This document shows positions 23,601-34,565 of a stretch of 64,000 nt of DNA, in pieces. This DNA comes from Lutjanus erythropterus (Eukaryota > Chordata > Actinopteri > Lutjaniformes > Lutjanidae), in the NCBI GenBank assembly GCA_020091685.1, contig CM034603.1, forward strand, positions 22,004,595 to 22,068,594, given 5' to 3'. How positions within the stretch are numbered: position 1 is the first letter of the stretch; each line of letters opens with the position of its first letter. Under the pieces are notes generated by a model. That model did no database searches. It worked only from the letters and a program-made list of their open reading frames with translations, and was not told the origin of the DNA. The translations under genes and the position numbers were made by a program.

Positions 23601-26600
23601 CTTCCTCCTTCCTTCCTTCCAATTTCTGAAGGGTGATTGTGACATTATTTAGACTCAGTATCCTTAAATTTGAGGTGGTAGTGGTAAGTTGTGCATGTTA
23701 CAAGCCCCAAACACATCGCTTTGAAGTCAAGACAAAGTCCTTAAGTATTTCAAGTCCCAAACAAGTCATTATGTGTCAGTTTAAACAGACATAATTCATT
23801 TAATGTGTACAGTCAACTGAGTTTGGAAAGTGAAACCCTACCTCGAACCCTAATATGCACGACAAAGGCTATAAACCTGAGAGAAGCACCTGTATAATAG
23901 CACACATATATTAAGTTTTTATGAAGTCTTTATTCAGCTTAATGGTTATTTTTGAGCCTGTGTGTTTGTGGTGTTGTTATATTGTATTGCATTGTATTGC
24001 AGAGATGTTGCATTTATTGTGTCCACCCCCTGAATGTGACACCGTTTTAGTTGGAATCTGTCGTTGTTAATTTCTCCGGGGAGGAGGCAGTGAAAACATG
24101 AAACCATCCTACAGTTTAGTGTTGGATGCGTGTGGTTCAGAGATGTGGGATTATGTCCACATGCAGCAGCAGCTCGTGTGTGCTTTGATTTGACTCGTGC
24201 AACAGGAAGCGGGATGGCACAGTTCTTATGTAACAGCGCCGGATGACAGACAGACAGACGTGACAGCCTGAGCAGCAGGTTTTTGTTGCCATGTGATGAG
24301 CACGTTGTGTCTCCCCTGCAGGATGGACTGGTTCAAGCTGCAGCGCTTCGAGAAGGTCTTCAACGCCTCCTCCACCAGGATCGTCACCAAGAAGGGAGTC
24401 AAGTGAGTGACGGGACACAACGTACACAATGACCCGTGACACAGCTGCAGGACTGTGACTCAGCGGGCTGGAAGGTCACAGGTTTAATCCCCTGAGTTGG
24501 TCTGTGCCAAAAATGTGATTTTACATAAGATGACAGGCAGGAAACTGTTCCAGAAATCCTAAATATATACGCAAATGACGAAGTGCATTCCTATTTTCAC
24601 GTGACAACACAGCAAGCACTGCAAAAATCTCCTCAGTTAGGTCCTGATTTTCCTGAAATCTATGACAGGAGTAGGAATATTTTATTTTGTCTCCACTGCA
24701 AATCAACTAGTTTTAAAAGCAAACCTTAAAAGTTATCAATTCTGGTGTGCTGACCTGCCTTATTCTTCTCTTCTTCTTCTCCCAACATTTGATATGGAGA
24801 GTTTTCTAATTAAATAAATTCAACTCAGCTTTATTTCTTGGCACATTTTCATACACGCATGCAGCCCAAAGTGTCTGACATACAACAAAAATAATAATAA
24901 AAAAACCAAAACAAAATAAACAGCAATAAAATAAAATGAAATAAAACAGAATAAAAATGTTACAAGAATAGAAACTGCAACAGTAAACAAAACATGCTAA
25001 ATAAACGCTTCATAAACAAGTAAAAGAAGATGAAAATAACTTCCAATCCAATCCAAAAAAAAAAAAAAGTTCAACATCAGACACTGAATGAAGTGTAATA
25101 TAATATATATGTTTACAAATTCATGATGTATTCATGACAACAAAACTGTTAATTATTTCCAAAACTTAACCCATACAAAAAGCTATTAAACTTTAACTGA
25201 AATCAGTTAAAACTACAACCAAATATCTATTATTAAAATGTATATTTATGGTGAAAATATGTAGTATTAAATATAGTGGCCTCCATGGAAGAGGACCTGC
25301 ACCCTCTGTTAATATAAACAGCTCATTCTAAACCAACAAAAACACAATTATTATTATTTTCAGGTCATTATACACAAATGAAAACATACTTATTAATATT
25401 ATACTCAATTTCTGCCATATTCTGCCAATAAATCCCTGTAAATCTTACACACTGAACCTTTTTGAATGTTTTTGTTTTTTATCCTTTTGTTGATGAAGCA
25501 GTGTGTTTTTTTCTATTATTATATGCCTATAAATATTGAGAAGTGTATTCAGTTGTATGAAGACAATAAAACAGTTACAAATGTCCAAATTTTAACCCAT
25601 AAACATGATCTATAATCAATTAAAAGTATAACCAAGTATTTATTATAAAACAGTGATATTTGTGATGAAAATATTTAATATTAAACACCATATAAAGGTG
25701 TGTATTTTCACTCTACTGTCCATACATTAACTTGCTGCTGCACCGTAAGAAAAAAAATCTCACATGAAAATGACAGTTTTAAATGTGTTTATGGTTTGAT
25801 CCATACTAAAGGGTAAACCAGACAAATAACCTTGTTTGTGCTGCAGTGATGTAGTTTGAGTCTTAAGTACAAGAGACCACACCTGATCAGACGTACCTGC
25901 CGTCATGGTACCTTTAAACTCAAAGAGTTCAGTGAGTGCAGCTATGTTTTTCCTCCATACAAGATGAAGTGGGAAGTTATTCTTTAAAGATCTCAATTTC
26001 ACTGAAGCACGCAGAATAAAAACATTATAATATGACGATTCTCTGCATCCTCACTCTCAGCTCTCCTGTACTTCACGCCAGAGTTACTGAGATGTTTTTC
26101 TCCCTCTGTTCAGTTTTCTGCTGGTGAACAGCGTGGCCCTGCACGGTGACGGCTGCCCCATATGCCAGTCGGTGGAGAAGGAGCTGATCAAACTCTCCAG
26201 AGACCTCAATTGTTCTCTTCAGGTGGGGAGAAGTCTCTGGAAGTCAGTAGCACACTTTCACACTGTCAGCACCTCCAGCACACTCCACTGCTGCCGCTCA
26301 TCAAGTGTGAAAGACTCAAGTCAAGTGAGGAAGAAGGAGAAAATACACTCATACCCAAAAGCTCAGTCGCACCTGGAGCGGCTGTTCTGTTCTTTTTTAA
26401 CAAATGCAGTGTTTGTAGAAGCAGATTAAAAGTGGCGGCTGATTGCAGACAGAAGGAGGAGAGATATGAAGGAAAAATGTTGGCTGATGTTTGAGACAGT
26501 TGATGAATTCTTTATGTCGTCTTTTCTGCAGAACGCACAGTCAGGCAGCGGAGTGACAGACAGCTGTGAGGGCACACAGGTCTACCCTCCCACACCCCCC

Positions 26601-28076
26601 ATCATGTTACAGGTGAGCTGCAGGTCTGCTCTACAGCCAACTGGAAACCCCTATATATGGCCGATGTGAAACGTGTGTCCAAGTTTTTACAGTTTTGTCC
26701 TTTTTCATTCATTTTGGATGTAACAATTCATATAAGTGTCATAACAGAATTTGACCTTACATAGCTCATCTGTTCAGTTTGGTAATCCCATAAACCTTAT
26801 GTACATTGCATTCCCTTCTAATATTGTTGTGAAATAAAAAAAAAAATCTAAAAAAATAATACCCAGAAACAAATAGAAGTCAATTTACTTATTGAAAGGA
26901 ACGGAAAAAAAAGAGAAAAAATAAAATTCTAACCTCCATCTATCACACCAGGCCAAAAAGAGGACTCAGATGTGGGACTCAATCAAGGGGTTTTAATGAA
27001 GAAACGTGAGCAGGCAAAACAGGAACACAAAAAGCAAGAACAGGTCCAAAAGTAGGATATCTCTAGAAAAACTGTTGAGCTAGAGCACACTCCCAAACAA
27101 AGAGACGAACTGACACAGACAAAGGGTGGCACAAGGACTAAATAGGGAGGAGGGCTAATGAGGGACAGGTGAAACCAATCAGGGTGGGGCAGGCAATCAC
27201 ACGGGAGGGAAACACACAGGGGCAGGAAAGTGAAGTGACAAAACACCCACCTTCCCTTCCACTGCATATCTTGTGTCAGTTCACAATATGTCATATTATA
27301 TTATATTATATTATATTATATTATATTATTAAATTGTCATCTATAGGCTCAGCAGAATAGATTGAACCTGGTTGCCAAGAGTTACATGTTGGGCAATTTG
27401 AGTAATTAGCATAATGTTATGAAACGGTATGTTAATTTAATTGCCCCTAGCTAACGTTAGCTACCTGAACAAGCTTGTGTTTCTTACTATTTTCTTGTCG
27501 CTGGTTAGCCAATTAATAGCTTAAGAATAATTGCAACTGCAAGCATCATTAAAAGGGATAGATCACCCAAAAATGAAAATTCAGTCATTGTGTATTCACG
27601 CTCACGCCGAGTGAAGGTCAGGTTTAGCTTTTTAGTTCACAAAACACTGCTGGGGTTTCACAGGAAAACAGTGTTGCAGAATCTCCCAAACAATTAAAGT
27701 GACCAATTTTCAGAACAAGTCAGAAAAACGTTGAAGGTGCAAAGAGGACGGTGGATTTTGTCTCCCATCACTTACATTAAAACAGATGACTTTACAGCCT
27801 GCATGCACAGGAGGATTGATTATTACAGTGACAAGTAACTGTTTCAACATACTTAAGGGCATTTCAATACTGTATTAAGACAGATTTAAACATTCCTAAA
27901 CCCATCCTTAAAACAAATCTAGTAAAGAAAATGATTTAAGCTGTTGATTTATGGTTTAAACTTATTCATGAAAGTACAAATGCCAAAGATTATCTGGTTC
28001 TCAAATGAGAATATTTGCTGCAGCTGCAGTTTTATAGCATTACCCAGCCACGACAGCAGAGCATTGTTTTTCACTT

Positions 28077-28108
<32 letters not shown>

Positions 28109-31100
28109 TCACCATAACAAAAAGTGATCCTGGAGACACCTACTGGAGCAGGAAGTACCAGAATCTGTTGCCAGGTCTGTGGACAGACAGACAGACAGAC
28201 AGACAGACAGTTAGGTGTGTAGTTTATATCAAAATGAAGGCTGAGTTTGAAGATGGATGTGGTCTGACAAAGGGGACCTGAAGTCGGGGAGAAGGAAGTA
28301 GGGAAGGGGTCACAGTCTTCCCAACCTTACGCTCCCGTCCCACATGTGTTTTAAAGTCCCTGTAAAGGAAAAGGGGAGTTTTTGTTCCAAACACATTACA
28401 CACGTCAGAAAACATCTGCTGAAAACATGTGGAAACACTGAGAGCTATGTAGTACTGACTTGTGGAGGTATACTGTTAAACTGTTCACAGTTTCTGTTTT
28501 CAGGATTTTTTTGGGCAGACCTGAACCATGGCTCGGTGACGTGCCGGAGCCATGGTGCCCTGTAGCCCTCTTTTCTTGATTCTTGATCCACGACACAGAA
28601 ACGACACCACCTCCCCTCAACATCCCGATCAATAACAAACGTACCTTCAGTGACTCTCTCAGTCTGAATCAGCCCAGCAGTTCACTTCAGCTTGCTCAAG
28701 TTCCAACAACACGACACAGAAGAAAAAAAAAAAAACACCATCCTGTCACCATCCTCTGGTTCTGTCGGCTCAAGCAAGTCTGGACACGTCCAGACATGTC
28801 GTTTTCAGGTCGTAGTGGTTTGTGACACTGAGACAGCGGAGCGCCCCTTCGAGATTTTTTAAATCATTCAAATTTGGCTGGGTTGCTAATAACACATGTT
28901 CCTGTGGTGTGACAAACTCAGAACACAGTGGACAAAATAAATTACTCATTTTGATTGACCAGCAAAAATATTCAATTTACAGTCACATAAACCAGAAAAA
29001 ACAAAATCCTCACATTTGAGAAACTTGAACCAGCAAACATTTGGTATTTTTCCTTGATAAACGAATGAAATTATTACTCAGCCACCAAATTTTCTCCATT
29101 AATTTTGTTGATCGACCAGTTTATTTATTTATTTATTTTTTGTCTTTTTACAAATCTTTTACAAATCTACGTTATTGGGGCATCACATCCTACTTACAGT
29201 GCATCTACAGTCCAGTTTTATATTTGTTCAAAAAGGAACACAGATATTCATACAGATGAACAAATGAAAATAGAAATGACAAAAGTAAAATAACAAAATA
29301 CCGTGGACTAATTTATTATTTGGTTATTTGTTTTAGAACAAGTGATAATGCAGTTTTGTGTAATTTTTTCCACAGTTCCTTAGCTACATGTTTGTTGTTG
29401 CAGCACAATATTTGGACTAAAGTATCCCATTATCTTTGCTGCACATAAACTCCTGTCAGTATTATTAAAATATCCTCTTGTCCCTGTTCTCCAGCACTAT
29501 CCTCTGTACAGAGTGAGTGATGCCGGCTGCACAGGACAGGACGCCGCGCCGCCTGAAGAGCGACACCTGCTGTTCAGAGAGAAGTATGACGTGCTGTCGA
29601 AGGAGGCCTCACAGAGGGTGAGCACTCTGCAGTCTGATCACACCTCCTCTGCTCTCTCTCTCTCAAAAAGCACCGATCTGTTCTGAAGCGGTTTCATCCA
29701 ATTAAAATACAGTACGGCCCTCTGCTGTCAGAAATAGTCCCGTCTAGAAACAGCATATGATGATGGTGATGGTGATGAAACTGATGATGTAAGCGAGCGG
29801 CAACCGGTCTCTGAGGTGAATGTGTGTGTGTGTGTGTTCTCTGTCCTCAGCTGCTGCAGTGGTTTAAGCCCCGCCTCATCCTGAGTGGACACACCCACAG
29901 CGGATGTGAGGTTCTCCATGACAACAAGTACCCAGAAATCAGTGTGCCATCCTTCAGCTGGAGGAACAGGAACAACCCCAGCTTCATCCTGGTGAGTAAA
30001 ACAACATCCACCTGAGAGTTCTGCTCCAAATCATTAACAAATCGAAATGAAAAGCAGAAAAATAAAACTCCATTTGTCTGAATTTTTATGAATAAAAATA
30101 ATCAATATTTTTTATAATAAAAATATATCAAGATGACACTGTAAAAGAAGGATTTCTCATAGAGATGAACAGAGAGCAGACCTTTTTATAGAAGCCATTT
30201 TGACACGAAAGTAGAGAAAACAGGTATTACCAATGATACTTAAGGTTTCGTTCCATTCAGGTCAAACAGAGTCAGGGTGCTGCTATTGTGCATATCACCT
30301 CACTGGAAAAAGGCTCTGCTACACTAAATGGAACAGGACCTTAATTAGTATCACGGTGAATCTGTTTCATATCAATGTGGCTGCAGTAAAAAAAAAAGGT
30401 CTCTCATCACCAGAATCTCTCTTTATAGCCAGTTTCAGCTCATTGTTGAGGTGTCCGGCTCACAACTTCACTGTTTTCACTGTAGCGTTGTTTTCACTCA
30501 AAGCTTAAAAAGCCACATCACACTATCTGCACAGAGACATGGTGAACATACAGGGCTGGGGATCATTTAAATTCAATACCAGTACCATTAAAATCATACT
30601 GATACCTACAGAGTACTTTGTTAAAGGGAAGCACGATATTGTAATTTTGCTCTTTTCCAACTCATTTTGGCCGACTGCCATACTGATCCACCAAATTGCA
30701 GAGAACATTAAGTCTCTCCTGTAGAGGAATTAACATACTGTTATTCCTACTCTTTCAGAATGCAGACAAAATATACAGTGATTTTCAAATGTACAACTAC
30801 TGCTGACAGATATTCTTCTATGGTGCCTGTTCCTCAAAGGTTTCATAATAATCAGGATGACAGCTCTTAAGATGGGCGATTCAATATGTAATGTGGAAGG
30901 AATGCAAAGGAACTGGCTTGTCCTCGCATGATCAACGCTGAACAATCATTACAGAAGCAACTTTGATATCCATTTCAGACACTTTACTCTATACTTGCAT
31001 CACATTAGCGTAAGTAGCATCATCTTATCAACCTGTCGTATCGGCAGAAATCTTTATTTCAGGCGAGTCTGATTCACTGAATGCACAGTGAGGGTATTAG

Positions 31101-32155
31101 TCTGCCATTGGTCGCTTGCTTCAAGCGGCATTGCAGCATCCGCTATCAATGTTTTAAAGTCCCCGGGAAACAAGAACAACCTCTGAGCTGCAGCCTACAC
31201 GCTGAAAACAGCAAATTGGTTCCTGGGATGCAAACAGTGGAACTTTCAACTGTATCACATGATTACCCTCAGCAGATGGAGTTTGCAAGATGAATATTTA
31301 CAATAAATATAATTGAATGTTTCAGAACAGCTATTAAATGGACCTTGTGGTGAGTGTCCCCAAAATTTGTCACTTATTCTTCCAAAATTTCAAATAGCTC
31401 CCTTAAATCATGTTATTGGAGGCTATGAAAAATCAGAGATGGGATTTTTTTAAATGGTACAATTAAGATAAATACATGCAGCAAGTAACCAAATAAAAGT
31501 TCACATTTTCTGTTTTTGGAGGCCCCCTGGTGGCTGAGCAGCCTCCTCTGCTAAAAACACCGGTGAATATTTACTTACAAGGAGCTCCGAAACAAATTAC
31601 CAACATACATAACTTCAGTGTTATGTCAGTGCAGGAGCTTATTGACGCTGCTCTCAGGACTGGAACAATTCACGCTGCTTGTGTCACTTTAAATGTGAAT
31701 TTGCTGATAATTTTGAGAGACTCATGAATTATCTTAAACTTCTGATATCTGAGCTCTTATTTTCTTTAAAAAAAAAAAAAGTTTTCCTGTTCTTTGTTCT
31801 TGTTTTGTTTATATTGTATTTCCGCGTTTTTTGCCAAATGTAATCTCAGCATTATTTACAATGAGGGCCACCCCTCAATGTATCCCCAAGCAGTAAATAA
31901 CGGTTGAATAAATGAAAAGTTAACCCTGATCATCACCTCTAACTCATTCATTCTCCTCTTCTCTCTCAGGCGTCGGTGTCACCTGGCAGTTACGCTCTGT
32001 CCAAGTGTTTCCTGCCTGAGGAGAGCACAGTGATCGGCGTGTACTGTTCAGCCGGTGCCTGTCTGCTGCTGCTCTTCCTGGCTCACTGTCTGTGGATGAA
32101 AGGCCTGCTGCAGTGCCTCAGCCTCTGCCTGCTGGGGAAGCACAAGTCTCTGTGA
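17653..32155 (+). CDS. mppe1: Metallophosphoesterase 1 (PGAP5), complete, nine coding exons
   Basis: In vertebrates, a membrane metallophosphatase of the ER/early secretory pathway that removes the ethanolamine-phosphate side group from the second mannose of GPI anchors, helping GPI-anchored cargo leave the ER. Exons: 17653-17903, 18043-18151, 21779-21882, 24322-24402, 26114-26222, 26532-26612, 29495-29617, 29851-29991, 31970-32155. All are GT-AG and in frame, giving 394 aa (human 396). N-terminal membrane segment at about 10-33. Metal-site motifs: DTH (D67, H69), GDIFDEG (D109, D112), GNHDIG (N147, H148), HYP (H246) and GHTH (H300, H302). C-terminal membrane segment about 354-375. The tail ends KHKSL, a KxKxx dilysine retrieval signal. 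The in-frame GTG at 17611 is not a plausible eukaryotic start, and an upstream stop at 17554-17556 leaves ATG 17653 as the only in-frame choice. gnal converges from the other strand. Confidence 0.97.
18213..18248. repeat. (ATG)n/(GTG)n microsatellite
   Basis: Trinucleotide tract in mppe1 intron 2. With the TCA tract at 18278-18297 it forms a potential intramolecular hairpin. Confidence 0.9.
18278..18297. repeat. (TCA)n microsatellite
   Basis: Six to seven TCA units. It is the reverse complement of the ATG tract 30 bases upstream. Confidence 0.9.
18640..21400 (+). repeat. Degenerate array of repeat-D units in mppe1 intron 2
   Basis: Unit starts recur at about 18640, 19940, 20456, 20816 and 21135, marked by variants of TTGCAGAATTCAAAGC. 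Each is followed by CTGCAACTA-type, TTATTTTCTTG, TTGTTTGGTT, CAAGATGACATCTTGAAATT and CCAGCAAATATTTG blocks. Spacing is about 320-520 bases for the later units. The CTGCAACTAACAATTATTTT / TTGTTTGGT blocks are also the core of the dispersed repeat D found elsewhere in the window, so the array is built from or with that element. Confidence 0.65.
18897..19070 (-). mobile_element. tRNA-derived SINE nested inside a repeat-D copy
   Basis: On the minus strand it reads GGTTTGAATCC (plus-strand complement at 19004-19014), a pol III B-box, then CCGCCTGCGGCCCTTTGCTG, a CT-rich stretch and a tail AATAAAGGCAAAAAGCCCCCCA. This is the layout of an abundant teleost tRNA-type SINE. It splits a repeat-D copy: 18785-18896 and 19071-19215 join to give the normal order found in other D copies. 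Confidence 0.7.
22447..23018. repeat. Foldback MITE in mppe1 intron 3
   Basis: The left arm has ATGGAGGACTAAAACTACC, AATAAATAAATGAC and AATGTAGGCG. The right arm is their reverse complement (TGCCTACATTTG, CATTTATTTGC, GCAGTTTTGGTCCTCCATG). Arms are about 130 bases around a spacer containing the palindrome TGACGTCA at 22711-22718. Confidence 0.75.
23085..23580. repeat. Foldback element, family A, copy 4 (mppe1 intron 3)
   Basis: CAGTGTATTGCCTACAATAG and GATGGTGGTCAGCAG at the left. CACCAAAGTCGCACAAATAAC and TCCATCTACTGTGGGTAAACG return at the right. Termini are eroded. Confidence 0.65.
23640..24060. repeat. Probable copy of the CAAGTC-rich repeat
   Basis: GAAGTCAAGACAAAGTCC and CAAGTCCCAAACAAGTC resemble 911-1560. 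Followed by unrecognised intron DNA. Confidence 0.35.
24780..25085. other. mppe1 intron 4, A-rich stretch
   Basis: AAATAAAATAAAA-type low-complexity sequence after TTCAACTCAGCTTTATTTCTTGGCAC. Possibly the eroded end of a retroposon; not classified. Confidence 0.3.
25090..25700 (+). repeat. Local tandem duplication in mppe1 intron 4
   Basis: 25140-25275 and 25565-25700 share the same ordered words: ACAAAACTGTTA / ATAAAACAGTTACAAA, ACTTAACCCATA / TTTTAACCCATA, TTAAAACTACAACCAAATAT / TTAAAAGTATAACCAAGTAT, and GTGAAAATATGTAGTATTAAA / ATGAAAATATTTAATATTAAA. Offset about 425 bases. Confidence 0.55.
25275..25470 (+). repeat. Dispersed repeat F, copy 1
   Basis: GGCCTCCATGGAAGAGG, CAGCTCATTCTAAACC, ATGAAAACATACTTATTAAT and TTCTGCCAATAAATCCC match 53598-53775 in the same order. 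Confidence 0.65.
26941..27260. repeat. Unclassified dispersed repeat in mppe1 intron 6
   Basis: GGACTCAATCAAGGGGTTTTAATGAAG, then CTAATGAGGGACAGGTGAAACC, AATCAGGGTGGGGCAGGCAATCAC and GGGAAACACACAGGGGCAGG. This text resembles ends of a multicopy fish element. The 103-codon minus-strand frame across it is not a known protein. Confidence 0.5.
27293..27330. repeat. (ATATT)n pentanucleotide microsatellite
   Basis: Seven near-perfect five-base units. Confidence 0.9.
27552..27740 (+). repeat. Dispersed repeat C (AAAGGGATAGATCACCC end)
   Basis: AAAAGGGATAGATCACCCAAAAATGAAAATTCAG start, then TTTAGTTCACAAAACACTGC, GGGTTTCACAGG, AACAGTGTTGCAG. A widespread teleost repeat end; the other end is not seen. 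Confidence 0.6.
28082..28109. repeat. (GT)n microsatellite
   Basis: Fourteen GT units in mppe1 intron 6. Confidence 0.9.
28182..28210. repeat. (GACA)n microsatellite
   Basis: Seven GACA units. Confidence 0.9.
28525..28556. other. Perfect 10-bp inverted repeat
   Basis: ACCATGGCTC at 28525-28534 and GAGCCATGGT at 28547-28556, with a 12-base loop that contains TGACGTG. GGGC/GCCC could pair outside it across an 8-base bulge. No function assigned; it lies in mppe1 intron 6. Confidence 0.6.
28860..29080 (+). repeat. Repeat D fragment in mppe1 intron 6
   Basis: CAATTTACAGTCACATAAACC, CACATTTGAGAAACTTG and CCAGCAAACATTTGGTATTTT are the 3' part of the dispersed D repeat. Confidence 0.5.
31522..31535 (-). 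promoter_or_regulatory. CTCF-like motif (mppe1 intron 8)
   Basis: GCCCCCTGGTGG is a perfect core of the CTCF motif read on the minus strand. Its neighbourhood may be repeat-derived. Confidence 0.35.
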
Positions 32156-32870
32156 ACTACACTACCCAGAGTGCACCACACGTCCCAGGACCGAGAGCCG
32201 TGGAGTTGGTAAACACCTGATGTGAGGATTTGGAAAATGTGACGTTCCTCTCCCGAACGGGTCAAAAATCTGTTCGTGCAACCTCGATCTGTTTGTCCAA
32301 ATGTTTTGCGGCACTGTGAAGGACATGAGTGTATATTTTAAATGTCTTTAAAGGACTCAAACGTTTATCACTACTGATGATGATGTGGGCCAAATTGTTG
32401 TTTAGAGCTCCTCACCGGTGTTTGTTTTACCTTCCTTGGAGTGCCAGACAGGTGGAGCTTATTGCACCATGAAGTTTTAATCACAGAAAAGTTAAGTGTC
32501 ACTGACTTTTTCCTGTCACTGGCTGAATCATTAGAAAGTACACAACACATGTGGCATTAAGTGAGACAAATCAAACATGTACATATGTAAATACTAAATG
32601 TCCCTGGTCAGCTGGTGGTTTATGTCTCCTCACTCTGATGTTAACTGTGATCTGATGTAAACACACTGATCATCTCGCACTATGAACACTGTTTGTTTCT
32701 CTTGTTGATGTCTGATGATCCATCCAGGTTTCTTGTTATTTTTATGATGCATATCTGAATATATTTATTGCTGACTTTCTGTGCCAAATGTTTGTGAGGG
32801 TTTTTGCCAAATTGTTCAAACGTTTATGATGAACTGTACATAATAAATAAATCAGAATCTTGACGCCCTG
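32156..32870 (+). other. mppe1: mppe1 3' UTR with polyadenylation signal
   Basis: The stop is TGA at 32153-32155. Two overlapping AATAAA hexamers lie at 32842-32851, giving a 3' UTR of about 0.7 kb. The sequence is largely free of repeats. Confidence 0.65.
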
Positions 32871-33144
32871 TTTTAGAGACGTGTGGTGTAAACCAGAGGT
32901 TGATGTGCACCAATCAGCTTCTTAGTGGAATAGAAAAAAACTTTTTGGGGGGTGCGGGTGCAGTTTTCAGTTGCATCAGCACTTTCATAATTGCTAATAA
33001 TAACTTCATAATTTTCAAAAAAACGCTCTAAAACCAAGGCAACATGCCTCACAATTTTATATAAAATGAAACCAGGCATTTTAGGCCACAACAATCTCAA
33101 AAAAGGCCTGTGAAATCCCGGAAGGACTGAAATATCATGGGATG

Positions 33145-33696
33145 TTAAAGGGACAGTTCACCCCCAAATTAACAATATATATGTTTCCTCTTACCTGTGG
33201 TGTTATTTCTCCATCTAGATCTAGACTGAAAGACTAGACTGACTGTTGTTACTCAAGATAATTAACAGACCTTGTTGTGAGCACTACACCCACTAGCTGT
33301 GTCACCATGCAGAAGGAAGCATGCATCTACTCATGGACGAAAGGCTCGTGCTTGTGGCAGAGTGGAATGTAAAGCTTAATTGTGGCCTCCTTGGCTGAAG
33401 TGCAACCTCTCGTCCATGAGTGGATGCACGCATCCTTTTTCACAGCAATAAGACTGATGGGTGCTGTTTAGTAGAAAGACAGCAGTTCCTACATGGAACT
33501 GCCCACAACCAGGTCTGTGGATTATCTTGAGTAATTGTCAGAGTGGCCATCTAGTTCCATTATATTCAAGAGAAGGCAGCCGATATCTTCAAAACTCTGC
33601 AACTCACATCAGAACAAACACTCTAAATGGATAAATAGCACTAAAGATAAGAGTTATAACATGAACTTTTGATTTTGGGGTGAACTGTCCCTTTAA
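33145..33696. repeat. Foldback element, family B, complete copy
   Basis: Left terminus TTAAAGGGACAGTTCACC, right terminus GGTGAACTGTCCCTTTAA: near-perfect terminal inverted repeats flanking about 550 bases whose arms also pair internally (CACTCATGGACG-like and its complement). TTAA at both ends could be a target duplication of the piggyBac type, or part of the terminal repeat. There is no coding capacity. Confidence 0.85.
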
Positions 33697-33824
33697 TGTC
33701 TGTGAATGTGATGAATGCAAAAGAAAAAAAGGAGTTAATTGTCTTCCTGATACTGAGATACAGTTCACATTTCACTGGTCTTAAAGCTAAAAAAATCCCT
33801 CTTTTATTCATCTGCTTCGATTTT

Positions 33825-34175
33825 TGAGCTGCAACTAACAATTATGTCAATATTTATTATTCTTTTCAATGTTTTCCCAATTAATCAATTAGTTGTTTGG
33901 TTCATTAAGTGTCATTAATTGGTGAAAAATGCTGATCACTATTTTCCAAAGGCCATCCTCAAATATGCTGTTTTTGTCCACAACCCAAGGATATTCAGTT
34001 TACTGTCATCAAAAAATAATCATGTCAGAAGCTGAAATCAGAGAATCTTTCTTCTTCTTCTTTCTTACAAAACTGGCTTGAAACACCTAACTGATTAACT
34101 ATCAAAATAGCTGCTGATTAATTTAATAGTTGACAACTAATTGATTAATTGACTAATCATTGCAGCTCTATTCTT
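33825..34175 (+). repeat. Dispersed repeat D copy
   Basis: GAGCTGCAACTAACAATTAT, AATCAATTAGTTGTTTGGTTC, CATCCTCAAATATGCTG, GGATATTCAGTTTACTGTCATC, then AATTGATTAATTGACTAATC and TGCAGCTC at the end. The full order of the D family, about 350 bases. Confidence 0.7.
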
Positions 34176-34384
34176 TAGGGTTAGACAATACAAAAATGTA
34201 AACTGTGAGACAGTATACATTTGTCTGAGTATTTATATCGTGGTGGTGCTCACTGTAATATCTTGGTATGTATCAGGTAATCAGTAATGTTGCAAACCAG
34301 TGAGCACCAAATGCTGGATTTTTAAATGATTTCTGCATCAGTATGATGATTTATCAGGTTTAAATAATGGGATTATTCAAGAAT

Positions 34385-34565
34385 AGGTCTGCAACTAACA
34401 ATTATTTTTAGTATCAATTAATCTATCAATTCTTTTCTTCCAACAGTAATTGCTTAGTCAATATAGCACCAAACACTTGTGAAAATGTCTGACAATTTCT
34501 CAGCCCAAAGTGAAGTCTTCAAATTTCTTGTTCCGTTTGACCAACAGACAAAAGTTTTCAAATAG
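34385..34565 (+). repeat. Dispersed repeat D fragment
   Basis: GGTCTGCAACTAACAATTATT, TCAATTAATCTATCAATTC and AAAGTGAAGTCTTCAAATT. The second half of the family is missing. Confidence 0.6.

Noticed and set aside
28122-28174. Possible cassette exon of mppe1 between exons 6 and 7
   Set aside because: It has an AG before and a GT after and is open, but it sits between GT and GACA repeats, and the flanking exons already join in frame to give the expected family length.
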